From the NCBI GenBank assembly GCA_944387905.1, contig CALXGU010000059.1, forward strand, positions 1 through 8,851: a stretch of 8,851 nucleotides of DNA. Reading direction: 5' to 3'. Shown here piece by piece: positions 1 to 6,751 of this stretch. A program made the translations under genes and the position numbers. The notes below the pieces were generated by a model that did no database searches, was not told the origin of the DNA, and was given only the letters and a program-made list of their open reading frames with translations. The DNA is from an uncultured Clostridia bacterium (GTDB lineage: Bacteria; Bacillota; Clostridia; Oscillospirales; QAKW01). Position 1 is the stretch's first letter. The number at the start of each line of letters is the position of its first letter.

Positions 1-481
1 ATCGGCGATTGCGGTCATAGCAATAGCAGGAATGATATTAATAGCCGCAAATTTTATGTTTAGCGGAAAGTCTGCCCAAAGTTCTTCGGATTCAGCATTT
101 AATGAGACAGAGTATATTGAAAGTCTGGAAAAACGTATCAGTGAAATGGTATCGGAAAAGAAGGGCGGAGGAGAAAGCAGCGTGGTGATAAATATAGTAT
201 CCACCACCGAGTCGGTATATGTGAAAGAAAATAAAAAATCATCTGACAGCAGCAGCGATACATCAAAGACCGAAACTGAGGACAGCGTACTTACAATGAA
301 GGACAGCAGCGGTAACGAGTATGCTCTTGTGACAAAGCAGATACTGCCTCAGATAGGCGGGGTTACCGTTGTGTGCAAAGGCGGTGATGATCCGTCTGTA
401 AAGGCAGCAGTGATAGATGCCGTATGTACTGTTTTAAATATTGGTTCAAACAAAGTGTGCGTAATTGCAAAAGCAAATTAA
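1..481 (+). CDS. spoIIIAG: Stage III sporulation protein AG (SpoIIIAG), 5' end outside window
   Basis: SpoIIIAG is a mother-cell membrane protein of the SpoIIIA-SpoIIQ complex. It forms a ring in the space between mother cell and engulfed forespore and is needed for late forespore gene expression. The frame is open from position 2, giving 159 visible residues with no upstream start in the window. Visible residues 2-19 form a hydrophobic membrane segment (AIAVIAIAGMILIAANFM), which is N-terminal in this family, so probably only a few tens of residues are missing. A charged stretch (ESLEKRISEMVSEKKGGG) and a beta-like segment follow, then a Ser/Asp/Thr/Glu-rich linker, then the conserved C-terminal ring-building region with LPQIGGVTVVCKGGDDPSVK. 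The gene lies 18 bases before spoIIIAH, as in the standard spoIIIA operon. That order and the C-terminal motif make the identification firm. Confidence 0.93.
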   Translation, partial: SAIAVIAIAGMILIAANFMFSGKSAQSSSDSAFNETEYIESLEKRISEMVSEKKGGGESSVVINIVSTTESVYVKENKKSSDSSSDTSKTETEDSVLTMKDSSGNEYALVTKQILPQIGGVTVVCKGGDDPSVKAAVIDAVCTVLNIGSNKVCVIAKAN

Positions 482-499
482 ATATAAAAGGAGATAGCT

Positions 500-1081
500 A
501 TGAAAATCAATAAAAAACAAATTGTAATGCTGACACTCTCTTTGATTGTATGTGTTGCGGTATATTTGAACTGGAAATTCCTGCAAGGCGGAGAGTACAG
601 TGAAAACATAACTGAGACATCTACAGATACCCAACAGACTGAGACTGAGCAGACTGACAGCGATACTAGCGGTGAGGAAGACGATAAAAAGACTTTGGGA
701 GAAGCACAGTATGTTTCTTCTACCGGTACAACTGTTGAGGAGTATTTTACAGGATCAAGACTTACAAGAAAACAGTCTAAGGATGAAGCTCTTGAATTGC
801 TGCAGGCTGTAATTGATAACGAAGCATCGAGCGCAGAATCGATAGAAAAGGCAAATGCTGAAATCGTTGCTATTGCTGAAGATACCGAGCTTGAGGGCAC
901 TCTTGAAAATCTTATAAAAGCCAAAGGTTTTGATGACTGCGTTGTATTTATAAGCTCTGACGTTGTAAATGTTGTTGTCACAAGCGACGGCCTTACACAA
1001 GAACAGGCGGCGCAAATCAACGAACTTGTTGCAAGTCATACTGATATGCCAGCATCAAAAATCCAAATAATTGAAATTTAA
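500..1081 (+). CDS. spoIIIAH: Stage III sporulation protein AH (SpoIIIAH)
   Basis: SpoIIIAH is the mother-cell partner of forespore SpoIIQ. Together they bridge the two membranes around the engulfed forespore as part of the feeding-tube-like channel. The 193-residue product has a short basic N terminus (MKINKKQ), one membrane segment at about residues 8-26, and an acidic Thr/Glu/Asp/Gln-rich linker at about 31-64. A C-terminal domain at about 78-193 fits the YscJ/FliF-like ring-building fold known for this family. The closing region (CVVFISSDVVNVVV, then GLTQEQAAQINELV) is typical of clostridial SpoIIIAH. The ATG is supported by AAGGAG at 488-493, six bases upstream. It is the last spoIIIA gene and follows spoIIIAG closely. 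The family is normally under sigma-E in the mother cell, but that promoter would lie upstream of the window. Confidence 0.94.
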   Translation: MKINKKQIVMLTLSLIVCVAVYLNWKFLQGGEYSENITETSTDTQQTETEQTDSDTSGEEDDKKTLGEAQYVSSTGTTVEEYFTGSRLTRKQSKDEALELLQAVIDNEASSAESIEKANAEIVAIAEDTELEGTLENLIKAKGFDDCVVFISSDVVNVVVTSDGLTQEQAAQINELVASHTDMPASKIQIIEI

Positions 1082-1112
1082 AACAAAAAAGTATTTATTT
1101 TTTGCAAATATA

Positions 1113-1121
1113 TGATATAAT
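1113..1121 (+). promoter_or_regulatory. Extended -10 promoter candidate for the Asp23-family gene
   Basis: TGATATAAT matches an extended -10 element (TGn followed by TATAAT at 1116-1121). The -35 region about 17 bases upstream is only A/T-rich and has no TTGACA, which extended -10 promoters tolerate. Transcription would begin near 1128, leaving a leader of about 60 bases before the ATG at 1187. The site would give the Asp23 gene sigma-A expression independent of the sporulation operon upstream. It is a pattern match only. Confidence 0.5.
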
Positions 1122-1170
1122 AACAGTGTAATGTCATATAAGTGAATGTTGGGCAAAAAATAATTATACA

Positions 1171-1176
1171 AAGGAG
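1171..1176 (+). promoter_or_regulatory. Ribosome binding site that sets the Asp23-family start
   Basis: AAGGAG lies ten bases before the ATG at 1187-1189. The same frame is open back to a GTG at 1142, but this Shine-Dalgarno sequence falls inside that extension and no comparable site precedes the GTG. The shorter protein also begins where homology to the family begins. Confidence 0.8.
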
Positions 1177-1186
1177 ATATAAATAT

Positions 1187-1567
1187 ATGTCAGCAAACGA
1201 TATTTCCAATATTAAAATTTCAAACGATGTTATATCTACAATTGCGGCGGTTGCGGCCTCTGAAGTTGACGGGGTTTATGCTCTGAGCACCTTGCTGTCT
1301 TCTAATTTTAAGGATCTGATTTCCAAGAAAAATGCAGGCAAGGGTGTTGTTGTTGATGTTGCGGATAATGGTGATGTCACTGTCACTGTCAATATGATTG
1401 TAAAATATAATTATAAAATACAGGATGTTGCGTTGAACGTACAAAATCAGGTAATTCGTGCCATTTCGGATATGACTGATTTTAATGTTTCTGCTGTCAA
1501 TGTGAATGTTGTCAGCGTTAATATTCGCACAGCATCCGAAACTCAAAAGTCTGCTGAAAATAAATAA
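1187..1567 (+). CDS. Asp23/Gls24 family (YqhY/YloU-like) protein
   Basis: This is a 126-residue protein of the Asp23/Gls24 (DUF322) family. These are small cytoplasmic or membrane-associated proteins tied to envelope homeostasis. The B. subtilis paralogue YqhY sits near spoIIIA and accBC and is linked to acetyl-CoA carboxylase control. Family hallmarks are visible in order: a start resembling other members (ISNDVISTIAAVAASEVDGVYALS), a GKGVVVDV strand, the pattern VTVNMIVKYNYKIQDVALNVQNQV, and MTDFNVSAVNVNVVSV near the end. There is no signal peptide or membrane segment. The position directly after spoIIIAH matches the YqhY neighbourhood, although neither accBC nor nusB lies between or after. 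It ends in a dedicated terminator, so it may be transcribed alone or as the tail of spoIIIA. The exact biochemical role is not established from sequence. Confidence 0.88.
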   Translation: MSANDISNIKISNDVISTIAAVAASEVDGVYALSTLLSSNFKDLISKKNAGKGVVVDVADNGDVTVTVNMIVKYNYKIQDVALNVQNQVIRAISDMTDFNVSAVNVNVVSVNIRTASETQKSAENK

Positions 1568-1570
1568 TAA

Positions 1571-1602
1571 AAACCGTCCTGGTAACAGGGCGGTTTATTT
1601 TA
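1571..1602 (+). terminator. Rho-independent terminator after the Asp23-family gene
   Basis: An 11-pair stem (1571-1581 with 1586-1596, including one G-U pair) closes a GTAA loop. It is followed by the T-rich run TTTATTTTAT, counting the last stem T's. It starts three bases after the stop codon and ends the plus-strand unit. Confidence 0.82.
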
Positions 1603-1613
1603 TATGAAATAAA

Positions 1614-1641
1614 AAAAACAGCGTATTGATACGCTGTTTTT
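1614..1641 (-). terminator. Terminator of the secDF operon, possibly bidirectional
   Basis: A near-perfect palindrome has 13-base arms (1614-1626 and 1629-1641), with core CAGCGTAT and ATACGCTG and a tiny loop. The arms end in A runs on the left and T runs on the right, so either strand carries a U-tract after the hairpin. On the minus strand it lies five bases beyond the secF stop and continues into eight T's, a strong terminator. On the plus strand it backs up the first hairpin. Confidence 0.85.
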
Positions 1642-1646
1642 AAATT

Positions 1647-2579
1647 TTATTTAGCTGCAGCTTTTTTTCTACTTTTAAATTTTTGCCACGATACCCAAAG
1701 TGTTCCGGGGAGTGTAATAGAGGAATAGCATCCGGAAATTATACCTACCATAAGAGGCAAAGCAAAGTTGGAAACTGAAGTAAGTCCGCTTATGAGAGAG
1801 AAAATAAATACGAGCGCTATAGCCAATCCTGACATAAGAGATGTATTAATTGTACGTGTCAGGCACTGATTAATACTTTTATCTGCTATTTCTTCTATTG
1901 ATAACTTTCCGGCAAACATTCTCTTGTTATATCTGATTTTATCATAGATAACGATAGTATCATTAACAGAGTAACCAAGAATGGTAAGAATTACAGCTAC
2001 AAAACCGTCGTTTATCGGAATACCGAAAACTACAAAAGTAAAGAACACAAAAAGTAAATCATGGAATAAAGCTAAGAGAGCAGTAAGGGCTGCAGAGAAA
2101 CCTGAGATGATCTTAAATCTCAGTGTTACATAAATCACTATCAGAATCATAGCGATCAGCATAGCTTTTATACCGTTGGTAAAAAATCTTTTGCCTATAT
2201 ACGGCTCAACACTTTGAGTCTCGTACAGTTCAACGGAATTATCTGCATAGTCTGAAGAAATTTTGTTTGTGATTTCGTCAAGCTGCTCAGTAGTAACACT
2301 TGAGGTGCCGCCAACACTTATAACAACGATTTTTCTGTCACTGTCATCACTGACTGCGGTTTGTGTTTGAGCACTTACTTTTTTGTCGAGAATATTGCCG
2401 ACAGTAGACTCGATATCTGTGATGGAAATGTCTCCTGTATAGCTATAAGACAATTTAGTACCGCCGCTGAACTGGATATCAAGCTCAACTCCTCTGATAA
2501 ACAGAGATACGACACCTATAAGTATAAGGCAGATGGAAATAATATAAAACCATTTTCTGTTTTTATAAAACTTAATCAT
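1647..2579 (-). CDS. secF: Protein translocase subunit SecF
   Basis: SecF pairs with SecD as a proton-driven membrane motor that helps pull preproteins out of SecYEG on the outer face. The 310-residue product is a usual length. TM1 is at about residues 10-28. The extracytoplasmic part starts with VELDIQFSGGTKLSY (31-45). Five more membrane helices follow from about 135, including ALFHDLLFVFFTFVVFGIP (170-188) and the family signature GYSVNDTIVIYDKIR (202-216), whose Asp207 aligns with the conserved TM4 acid. The C terminus is short and basic (FKSRKKAAAK). I chose the ATG at 2579-2577 because MIKFYKNRKWFY is the normal N terminus and GGCGGTG (2596-2590) stands about ten bases before it. The GTG at 2591 would overlap that site. 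The start overlaps the end of secD by eight bases (ATGATTAA), implying coupled translation. Confidence 0.95.
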   Translation of the reverse strand: MIKFYKNRKWFYIISICLILIGVVSLFIRGVELDIQFSGGTKLSYSYTGDISITDIESTVGNILDKKVSAQTQTAVSDDSDRKIVVISVGGTSSVTTEQLDEITNKISSDYADNSVELYETQSVEPYIGKRFFTNGIKAMLIAMILIVIYVTLRFKIISGFSAALTALLALFHDLLFVFFTFVVFGIPINDGFVAVILTILGYSVNDTIVIYDKIRYNKRMFAGKLSIEEIADKSINQCLTRTINTSLMSGLAIALVFIFSLISGLTSVSNFALPLMVGIISGCYSSITLPGTLWVSWQKFKSRKKAAAK

Positions 2580-3903
2580 TGGATGCAGCACCGCCTTTCA
2601 GTTTTTTGATACCGTAAAGCCAGGGCTTTGACAGACCGTCAAAGAAGCTGAGCGATGTCAGCATAAGCTTTGTGGAAATTATTCCGAGACAGAAGTTCAT
2701 GACAATACCTATAAGAAGAGTATATCCGAAAGAAAGCATGGATCCTGTTCCGAAAATCAAAAGCAAAACTGCTACGATGCCCGTTGTGACATTACAGTCA
2801 AGAACAGCGGAAAATGCTCTTGAAAAGCCCGCTGCAACAGCACCTTTGATTGTTTTATTATTTCTGAGCTCATCTTTGATAGTCTCTGAAATAATTATGT
2901 TAGAATCTACACTCATACCGATAGCAAGTATAATACCGGCAATACCCGGAAGAGTCATAGTAAGACCTAATATTGCAAAAATAAGAAGCTGACCGGAGAT
3001 TTCAAGGACAAGATTTATACATCCTACAAGACCGGGAAGTTTGTAATACAAAAGCATGAACAAGCAAATCAAAATCGCTGCAATTATTCCCGCATTTATC
3101 ATTATGTTCAAAGCGCCTTCACCCAGAGTTGCACTTATAGAGCTGAAGTTAGTTGAAGTAAGACTGAAGGGCAGGGCACCGGCTTTGATCTTTGCTGCAA
3201 GATCTCTTGCCTCTGAAGCTGTAAAGTTTCCGCTTATCTGTGCGTTACCGTCGGTAATTGCATCCTGGACCGTGGCGTAATTGATTAAAGTGTCATCCAT
3301 ATAAATACCGATGATTTTACCGATATTATTTTCAGTGGCATCAGCAAAAAGTTCCTTACCCTCATCGTTGAATTCGAGTGTGACTATATACTGACCGTTA
3401 TAATAACCTGAAGCACTGTCAACAACCATAGCACCGGTAAGTATCGGTTCCTCTTTTGTTTTTGTCACTTCGAATGTGCTTTCATCTACATCAACAAACC
3501 AGAAAGAAAGTTCAGCTATCTCTCCCAGTTCCTCAATTGCAGCGGCAGGATCATAATCCTTTTCATCGGCTGACCACGGGAATTCAACAAGAATATTACC
3601 TGTGTTTGTGTCAACTGTAACATTTCTGTCGAGAATATTTTTACCGTCAAGTCTTGTCTCGATTATAGTTTTTGCAGATTCAAGCTGTTGAGCGGTCGGC
3701 TGAATATTTTCATCGGCAGGCTCGAAAGTGGCGCTGACACCGCCTTTTATGTCAATACCGAATCTGATATTGCGAACACTTTTAATATAAGTTTTGCCGT
3801 TAATAGTAAGACCGAAAACGGCGAGAACGGCTATAACAAGGATTATCGCCGCAACAATGAAAAAAACTGATTTTTGTTTTACTGTACTGCTTTTTTTTCT
3901 CAT
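2572..3903 (-). CDS. secD: Protein translocase subunit SecD
   Basis: SecD is the larger half of the SecDF motor that uses the proton gradient to complete protein export. The 443-residue product has TM1 at about residues 12-33. The FGIDIKGG signature (48-55) opens the large extracytoplasmic P1 domain, which runs to about residue 262, and five further membrane helices follow. GMSVDSNIIISETIKDE (329-345) is the TM4 signature, and its Asp333 aligns with the acid required for proton flow in E. coli SecD. AAGFSRAFSAVLDCNVTTGI (357-376) is the next conserved block. AAAGGAGGT ends five to six bases before the ATG, an almost ideal ribosome site. It is the first gene of secDF. Separate secD and secF are common, while B. 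subtilis has a fused form. Confidence 0.96.
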   Translation of the reverse strand: MRKKSSTVKQKSVFFIVAAIILVIAVLAVFGLTINGKTYIKSVRNIRFGIDIKGGVSATFEPADENIQPTAQQLESAKTIIETRLDGKNILDRNVTVDTNTGNILVEFPWSADEKDYDPAAAIEELGEIAELSFWFVDVDESTFEVTKTKEEPILTGAMVVDSASGYYNGQYIVTLEFNDEGKELFADATENNIGKIIGIYMDDTLINYATVQDAITDGNAQISGNFTASEARDLAAKIKAGALPFSLTSTNFSSISATLGEGALNIMINAGIIAAILICLFMLLYYKLPGLVGCINLVLEISGQLLIFAILGLTMTLPGIAGIILAIGMSVDSNIIISETIKDELRNNKTIKGAVAAGFSRAFSAVLDCNVTTGIVAVLLLIFGTGSMLSFGYTLLIGIVMNFCLGIISTKLMLTSLSFFDGLSKPWLYGIKKLKGGAASND

Positions 3904-3929
3904 CGTTTACCTCCTTTTGTTTTTTAGCG

Positions 3930-3948
3930 GCGTTTGTTATAAAAACGC
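3930..3948 (-). other. Small hairpin in the secDF leader
   Basis: GCGTTT (3930-3935) and AAACGC (3943-3948) can pair around a seven-base A/T-rich loop in the roughly 75-base leader between the predicted secDF start site and secD. It stands upstream of the ribosome site and has no U-tract, so it is not a terminator. Six base pairs is weak, and a regulatory role is only a possibility. Confidence 0.3.
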
Positions 3949-3986
3949 TGCAATTTGAATATATTTAATATAAAATACACTTGAAT

Positions 3987-4015
3987 ATTATATAATTCAT
4001 TATTAAAAAAGTCAA
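3987..4015 (-). promoter_or_regulatory. Sigma-A promoter of secDF
   Basis: On the minus strand, TTGACT (4015-4010) and TATAAT (3992-3987) are separated by exactly 17 bases. The -10 is perfect and the -35 matches five of six positions. Transcription should start near 3980, leaving a leader of about 77 bases before secD. Confidence 0.85.
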
Positions 4016-4045
4016 TTACCAACTTATTTTTTTGTGCTGATTTTT

Positions 4046-4840
4046 ATGAATAAACTTTTAAAAAACATTATTTTCGGATTTCTTATAGGTATGTGTGTGC
4101 TTATACCTGGATTGAGCGGAGGGACAACTGCGCTTTTGTTGGGAATCTACAGCGATATAATTAAGGCAACAGATGAGTTGTTTATTGATTTCAAATCAAA
4201 TTCAATATATCTGTCAACTATTTGTTTCGGCGCTGTAATAGGTTTTTTTGTGTGCTCATATCCGATAAAATATATACTCGACAACTTTTTTCTGGAATTC
4301 AGCTATTTTGTAATTGGTGTTATTATCGGTGGTATTCCAGTATTTTTTTCCGGAGTCAAGAATTTTGAGAAAAAATATATTTTATTTATTTTGTGCGGAA
4401 TTATAATAACTTTGCTTACTGATATGACAGCCTCTATTGAATTTGCCGGAACGGAAAATCCTGTGACATTCATTGTGGTTTGCCTGTTGTCGGCGATCGC
4501 GTTGATTCTTCCCGGCATCAGTTTGACATATATTTTAATGGCGTTTGGTTATTATGAAAGAATCATAACCGCGCTGCATAATTTCGATCTCTTGTTTGTT
4601 TTCAAATTCGGAGCATTAACATTGATAAGTATTTTTGCGTTTACCAAACTGCTAAACAGGGCATATAAAAAATACCCGGTATCAATAAATATGATGATAC
4701 TGGGTATGGTATTGGCGTCGTTAAAGCAAATCTTTGTAAGATTCCCCACAACTACCGAGATAATACAGTGTGCCGCGTTATTTGCCGGTGGAATTTTTGT
4801 TTCTGCTTTTTTCGGGCTGCTGAAAAAAGGTGCAGACTGA
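4046..4840 (+). CDS. DUF368 membrane protein, probable undecaprenyl-phosphate transporter (PopT family)
   Basis: DUF368 proteins such as PopT have been reported to return undecaprenyl phosphate, the wall-building lipid carrier, to the cytoplasmic leaflet. The 264-residue product is almost entirely membrane helices, with two related signatures: PGLSGGTTALLLGIY (21-35) and PGISLTYILMAFGYYE (156-171). The repeated PGxS motif in each half fits the internal duplication known in the family. The second copy lacks the GGT seen in the first. I chose ATG 4046 because MNKLLKNIIFGF is a normal N terminus. A GTG at 4034 in the same frame would add four residues. Neither start has a recognisable Shine-Dalgarno sequence, and no convincing plus-strand promoter is visible. 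The last 63 bases overlap nth on the other strand. Family membership is strong; the substrate is inferred. Confidence 0.9.
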   Translation: MNKLLKNIIFGFLIGMCVLIPGLSGGTTALLLGIYSDIIKATDELFIDFKSNSIYLSTICFGAVIGFFVCSYPIKYILDNFFLEFSYFVIGVIIGGIPVFFSGVKNFEKKYILFILCGIIITLLTDMTASIEFAGTENPVTFIVVCLLSAIALILPGISLTYILMAFGYYERIITALHNFDLLFVFKFGALTLISIFAFTKLLNRAYKKYPVSINMMILGMVLASLKQIFVRFPTTTEIIQCAALFAGGIFVSAFFGLLKKGAD

Positions 4841-5446
4841 ATTTAACGTGCAATTATTACAGTCGGGCTTGCGAGCAGTACATACAGCGCGACCGTGATG
4901 GACTAGATTATGACAAAATTTAGTCTGGCACTGCGGAGGAATTATTTTTTTAAGCTGCTTTTCAACGGCTACAGGATTTGTATTATTTTTCACAAGACCC
5001 AGACGATTGCTCAGACGTATACAGTGCGTATCAGCTATTATAGCAGGTTTGCCGTATATATCACCGCAAATCAGATTTGCAGTTTTTCTTCCGATACCCG
5101 ACAGTTTTGTCAGTTCTTCTATTGTATCCGGGACTTTGCCGTTATAATTCGAAATAAGCTGTCCTGACATTTCTATTATGCTTTTGGCTTTTCCTCTGAA
5201 AAATCCGCAGGAATGTATGTATCTGCACAATTCGTCAAAATCGGCTGCGGCAAAATCCTCTAAAGTTTTATACCGTTCAAAAAGCGCAGGCGTTATCATG
5301 TTGACCCTCTCATCAGTACACTGAGCCGAAAGACGCGTAGCGATCAACAGCTGATACGGCTGTCCGTAATTTAAAGAACAATGCGCGTCAGGGTATAGCT
5401 TTTCAAGTTCAGCTACTGTAAAATTTACTTTATCATTTATTTTCAT
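4778..5446 (-). CDS. nth: Endonuclease III (DNA glycosylase/AP lyase)
   Basis: Nth removes oxidised pyrimidines from DNA and cuts the strand at the abasic site, starting base excision repair. The 222-residue product compares with 211 in E. coli. LLIATRLSAQCTDERVN (33-49) is a conserved helix. The helix-hairpin-helix is LSGIGRKTANLIC (115-127) with catalytic Lys121. IIADTHCIRLSNRLGL (136-151) carries catalytic Asp139. The iron-sulphur loop is complete: Cys189, 196, 199 and 205 with spacing C-x6-C-x2-C-x5-C. The family more often has LPG and ATVLSAQ, so Ser116 and Arg38 are mild variants. The ATG at 5446 has GGAG (5461-5458) eleven bases upstream and overlaps the rarA stop by 14 bases. The frame is open further up to 5518, but that extension lies inside rarA. 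A 17-residue polar tail follows Cys205. Confidence 0.95.
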   Translation of the reverse strand: MKINDKVNFTVAELEKLYPDAHCSLNYGQPYQLLIATRLSAQCTDERVNMITPALFERYKTLEDFAAADFDELCRYIHSCGFFRGKAKSIIEMSGQLISNYNGKVPDTIEELTKLSGIGRKTANLICGDIYGKPAIIADTHCIRLSNRLGLVKNNTNPVAVEKQLKKIIPPQCQTKFCHNLVHHGRAVCTARKPDCNNCTLNSVCTFFQQPEKSRNKNSTGK

Positions 5447-6695
5447 TTTTGATTTTTCTCCAATACTCTTCTGTGCTTCGTTCAAATTTATTGTCTCCGT
5501 ATTTATAATATACGGCATTTTTTATATCGTCGGGCAAATATTGCTGCGTAATATAGTTGTTTTTGAAATTATGCGGATACTTGTAATCAAGGCCGTTGGA
5601 CAGTTTTTTTGACCCGGAATAATGTGTATCTCTCAGAGTTTTTGGGATTTCAGTGCCTTTTCCGGTGCGGACATCGTCTAAAGCTGCATCTATTGCGCAG
5701 ATCACGCTGTTGGATTTAGGGGCGGTGGACAGAAGTATTACTGCTTGTGCCAGAGGGATACGTGCTTCGGGAAATCCAAGCATCATTGCACTGTCAATGC
5801 AGGATTTTACAATTACGGCGGCATTGGGATACGCAAGACCTATATCCTCGCTTGCGATGACAAGAAGCCGTCTGCATATAGACGGAAGATCATCTGCTTC
5901 AATCAATCTTGCAAGATAATAAAGAGCTGCGTTTTCATCAGAACCTCTTATGGATTTTTGGAATGCCGAAAGTATGTCATAATGCACATCACCGTCACGG
6001 TCATAGCGCATAGAGCTTTTTTGCGTGCATTGTTTTACCTGATCCAAAGTAATAGGAGTATCGTTGTTTTGAGCGATCACAGATAAAAGTTCGATACTGT
6101 TTATTGCTTTCCTCACATCTCCTCCGCAGGCGACAGAAAGATAGTCCAGTGCCTCCTCGCTCAGCTGAATATTTACAGATGTGTTTTCTTTTACCTTTTC
6201 GGCTGCCCGTATTATCGCTTTTTTCACATCAGACGGAGCTACAGCTTTGAATTCAAAAATAGTACAGCGTGACAAAATAGCGTTATAAATATAAAAATAC
6301 GGGTTTTCTGTTGTGGAGGCAATAAGTGTTATTTTTCCGTTTTCAATAAATTCAAGCAAAGACTGCTGCTGGCGTTTATTAAAATACTGTATTTCATCTA
6401 GGTACAGCAGAACCCCGTTTGGAGCCGTAAACAAATTACAATCCTCAATAACAGCTTTTATATCAGATATCGATGCTGTTGTCGCATTCAATTTATATAG
6501 TTTTCTGTCACTTTTGGCAGCAATTATATTAGCCAGTGTTGTTTTACCGCATCCGCTCGGTCCATAGAATATCATGTTCGGTATGTTTCCGCTGGCAATT
6601 ATATTGTATAACGGAGCCTGCTTGTTCAAAAGATGCTGCTGGCCCACTATGTCTTCAAGACTGTCAGGTCTTATTCTGTCAGATAATGGATTCAT
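5433..6695 (-). CDS. rarA: Replication-associated recombination protein A (RarA/MgsA AAA+ ATPase)
   Basis: RarA is a clamp-loader-like AAA+ ATPase that acts at stalled or gapped replication forks and interacts with SSB. The 420-residue product opens with LSDRIRPDSLEDIVGQQHLL (4-23). Walker A is GPSGCGKTT (45-53) and Walker B is LLYLDEIQ (96-103). Sensor 1 is ASTTEN (126-131), the arginine finger is in LSRC (Arg143), and sensor 2 is GGDVRKAIN (191-199). The MgsA-type C-terminal half follows, with FQKSIRGSDENAALYYLARL (245-264), ASEDIGLAYPNA (281-292) and APKSNSV (325-331). Walker B reads DEIQYFNK where E. coli has DEVHRFNK, so the His is Gln here. CGGAGA lies six bases before the ATG. It is the first gene of a rarA-nth pair, placing fork rescue and base repair under one promoter. 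Confidence 0.94.
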   Translation of the reverse strand: MNPLSDRIRPDSLEDIVGQQHLLNKQAPLYNIIASGNIPNMIFYGPSGCGKTTLANIIAAKSDRKLYKLNATTASISDIKAVIEDCNLFTAPNGVLLYLDEIQYFNKRQQQSLLEFIENGKITLIASTTENPYFYIYNAILSRCTIFEFKAVAPSDVKKAIIRAAEKVKENTSVNIQLSEEALDYLSVACGGDVRKAINSIELLSVIAQNNDTPITLDQVKQCTQKSSMRYDRDGDVHYDILSAFQKSIRGSDENAALYYLARLIEADDLPSICRRLLVIASEDIGLAYPNAAVIVKSCIDSAMMLGFPEARIPLAQAVILLSTAPKSNSVICAIDAALDDVRTGKGTEIPKTLRDTHYSGSKKLSNGLDYKYPHNFKNNYITQQYLPDDIKNAVYYKYGDNKFERSTEEYWRKIKNENK

Positions 6696-6722
6696 ATTAT
6701 TCTCCGCTGTTCAATTTTTTAT

Positions 6723-6751
6723 ATTATATCAATTTTATACATTTAAATCAA
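6723..6751 (-). promoter_or_regulatory. Sigma-A promoter of rarA-nth
   Basis: On the minus strand, TTGATT (6751-6746) and TATAAT (6728-6723) have a 17-base spacer, with a perfect -10. Transcription would start near 6716, only about 20 bases before the rarA ATG, which leaves just enough room for its ribosome site. Confidence 0.8.

Noticed and set aside
478..1020. A 180-codon open frame on the minus strand opposite spoIIIAH
   Set aside because: It is antisense to a clearly recognised gene and rich in Ser/Val/Thr from the complementary strand. It has no ribosome site and resembles no family I know.
1142..1186. GTG start adding 15 residues to the Asp23-family protein
   Set aside because: The added residues are not family-like, and they contain the ribosome binding site of the ATG at 1187.
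2580..2591. GTG start for secF adding four residues
   Set aside because: It would overlap the GGCGGTG site used by the ATG at 2579, and MIKFYKNRKW is the expected SecF start.
5447..5518. Upstream start for nth adding 24 residues
   Set aside because: The extension lies wholly inside the rarA coding end, and the ATG at 5446 has a ribosome site and a normal Nth N terminus.
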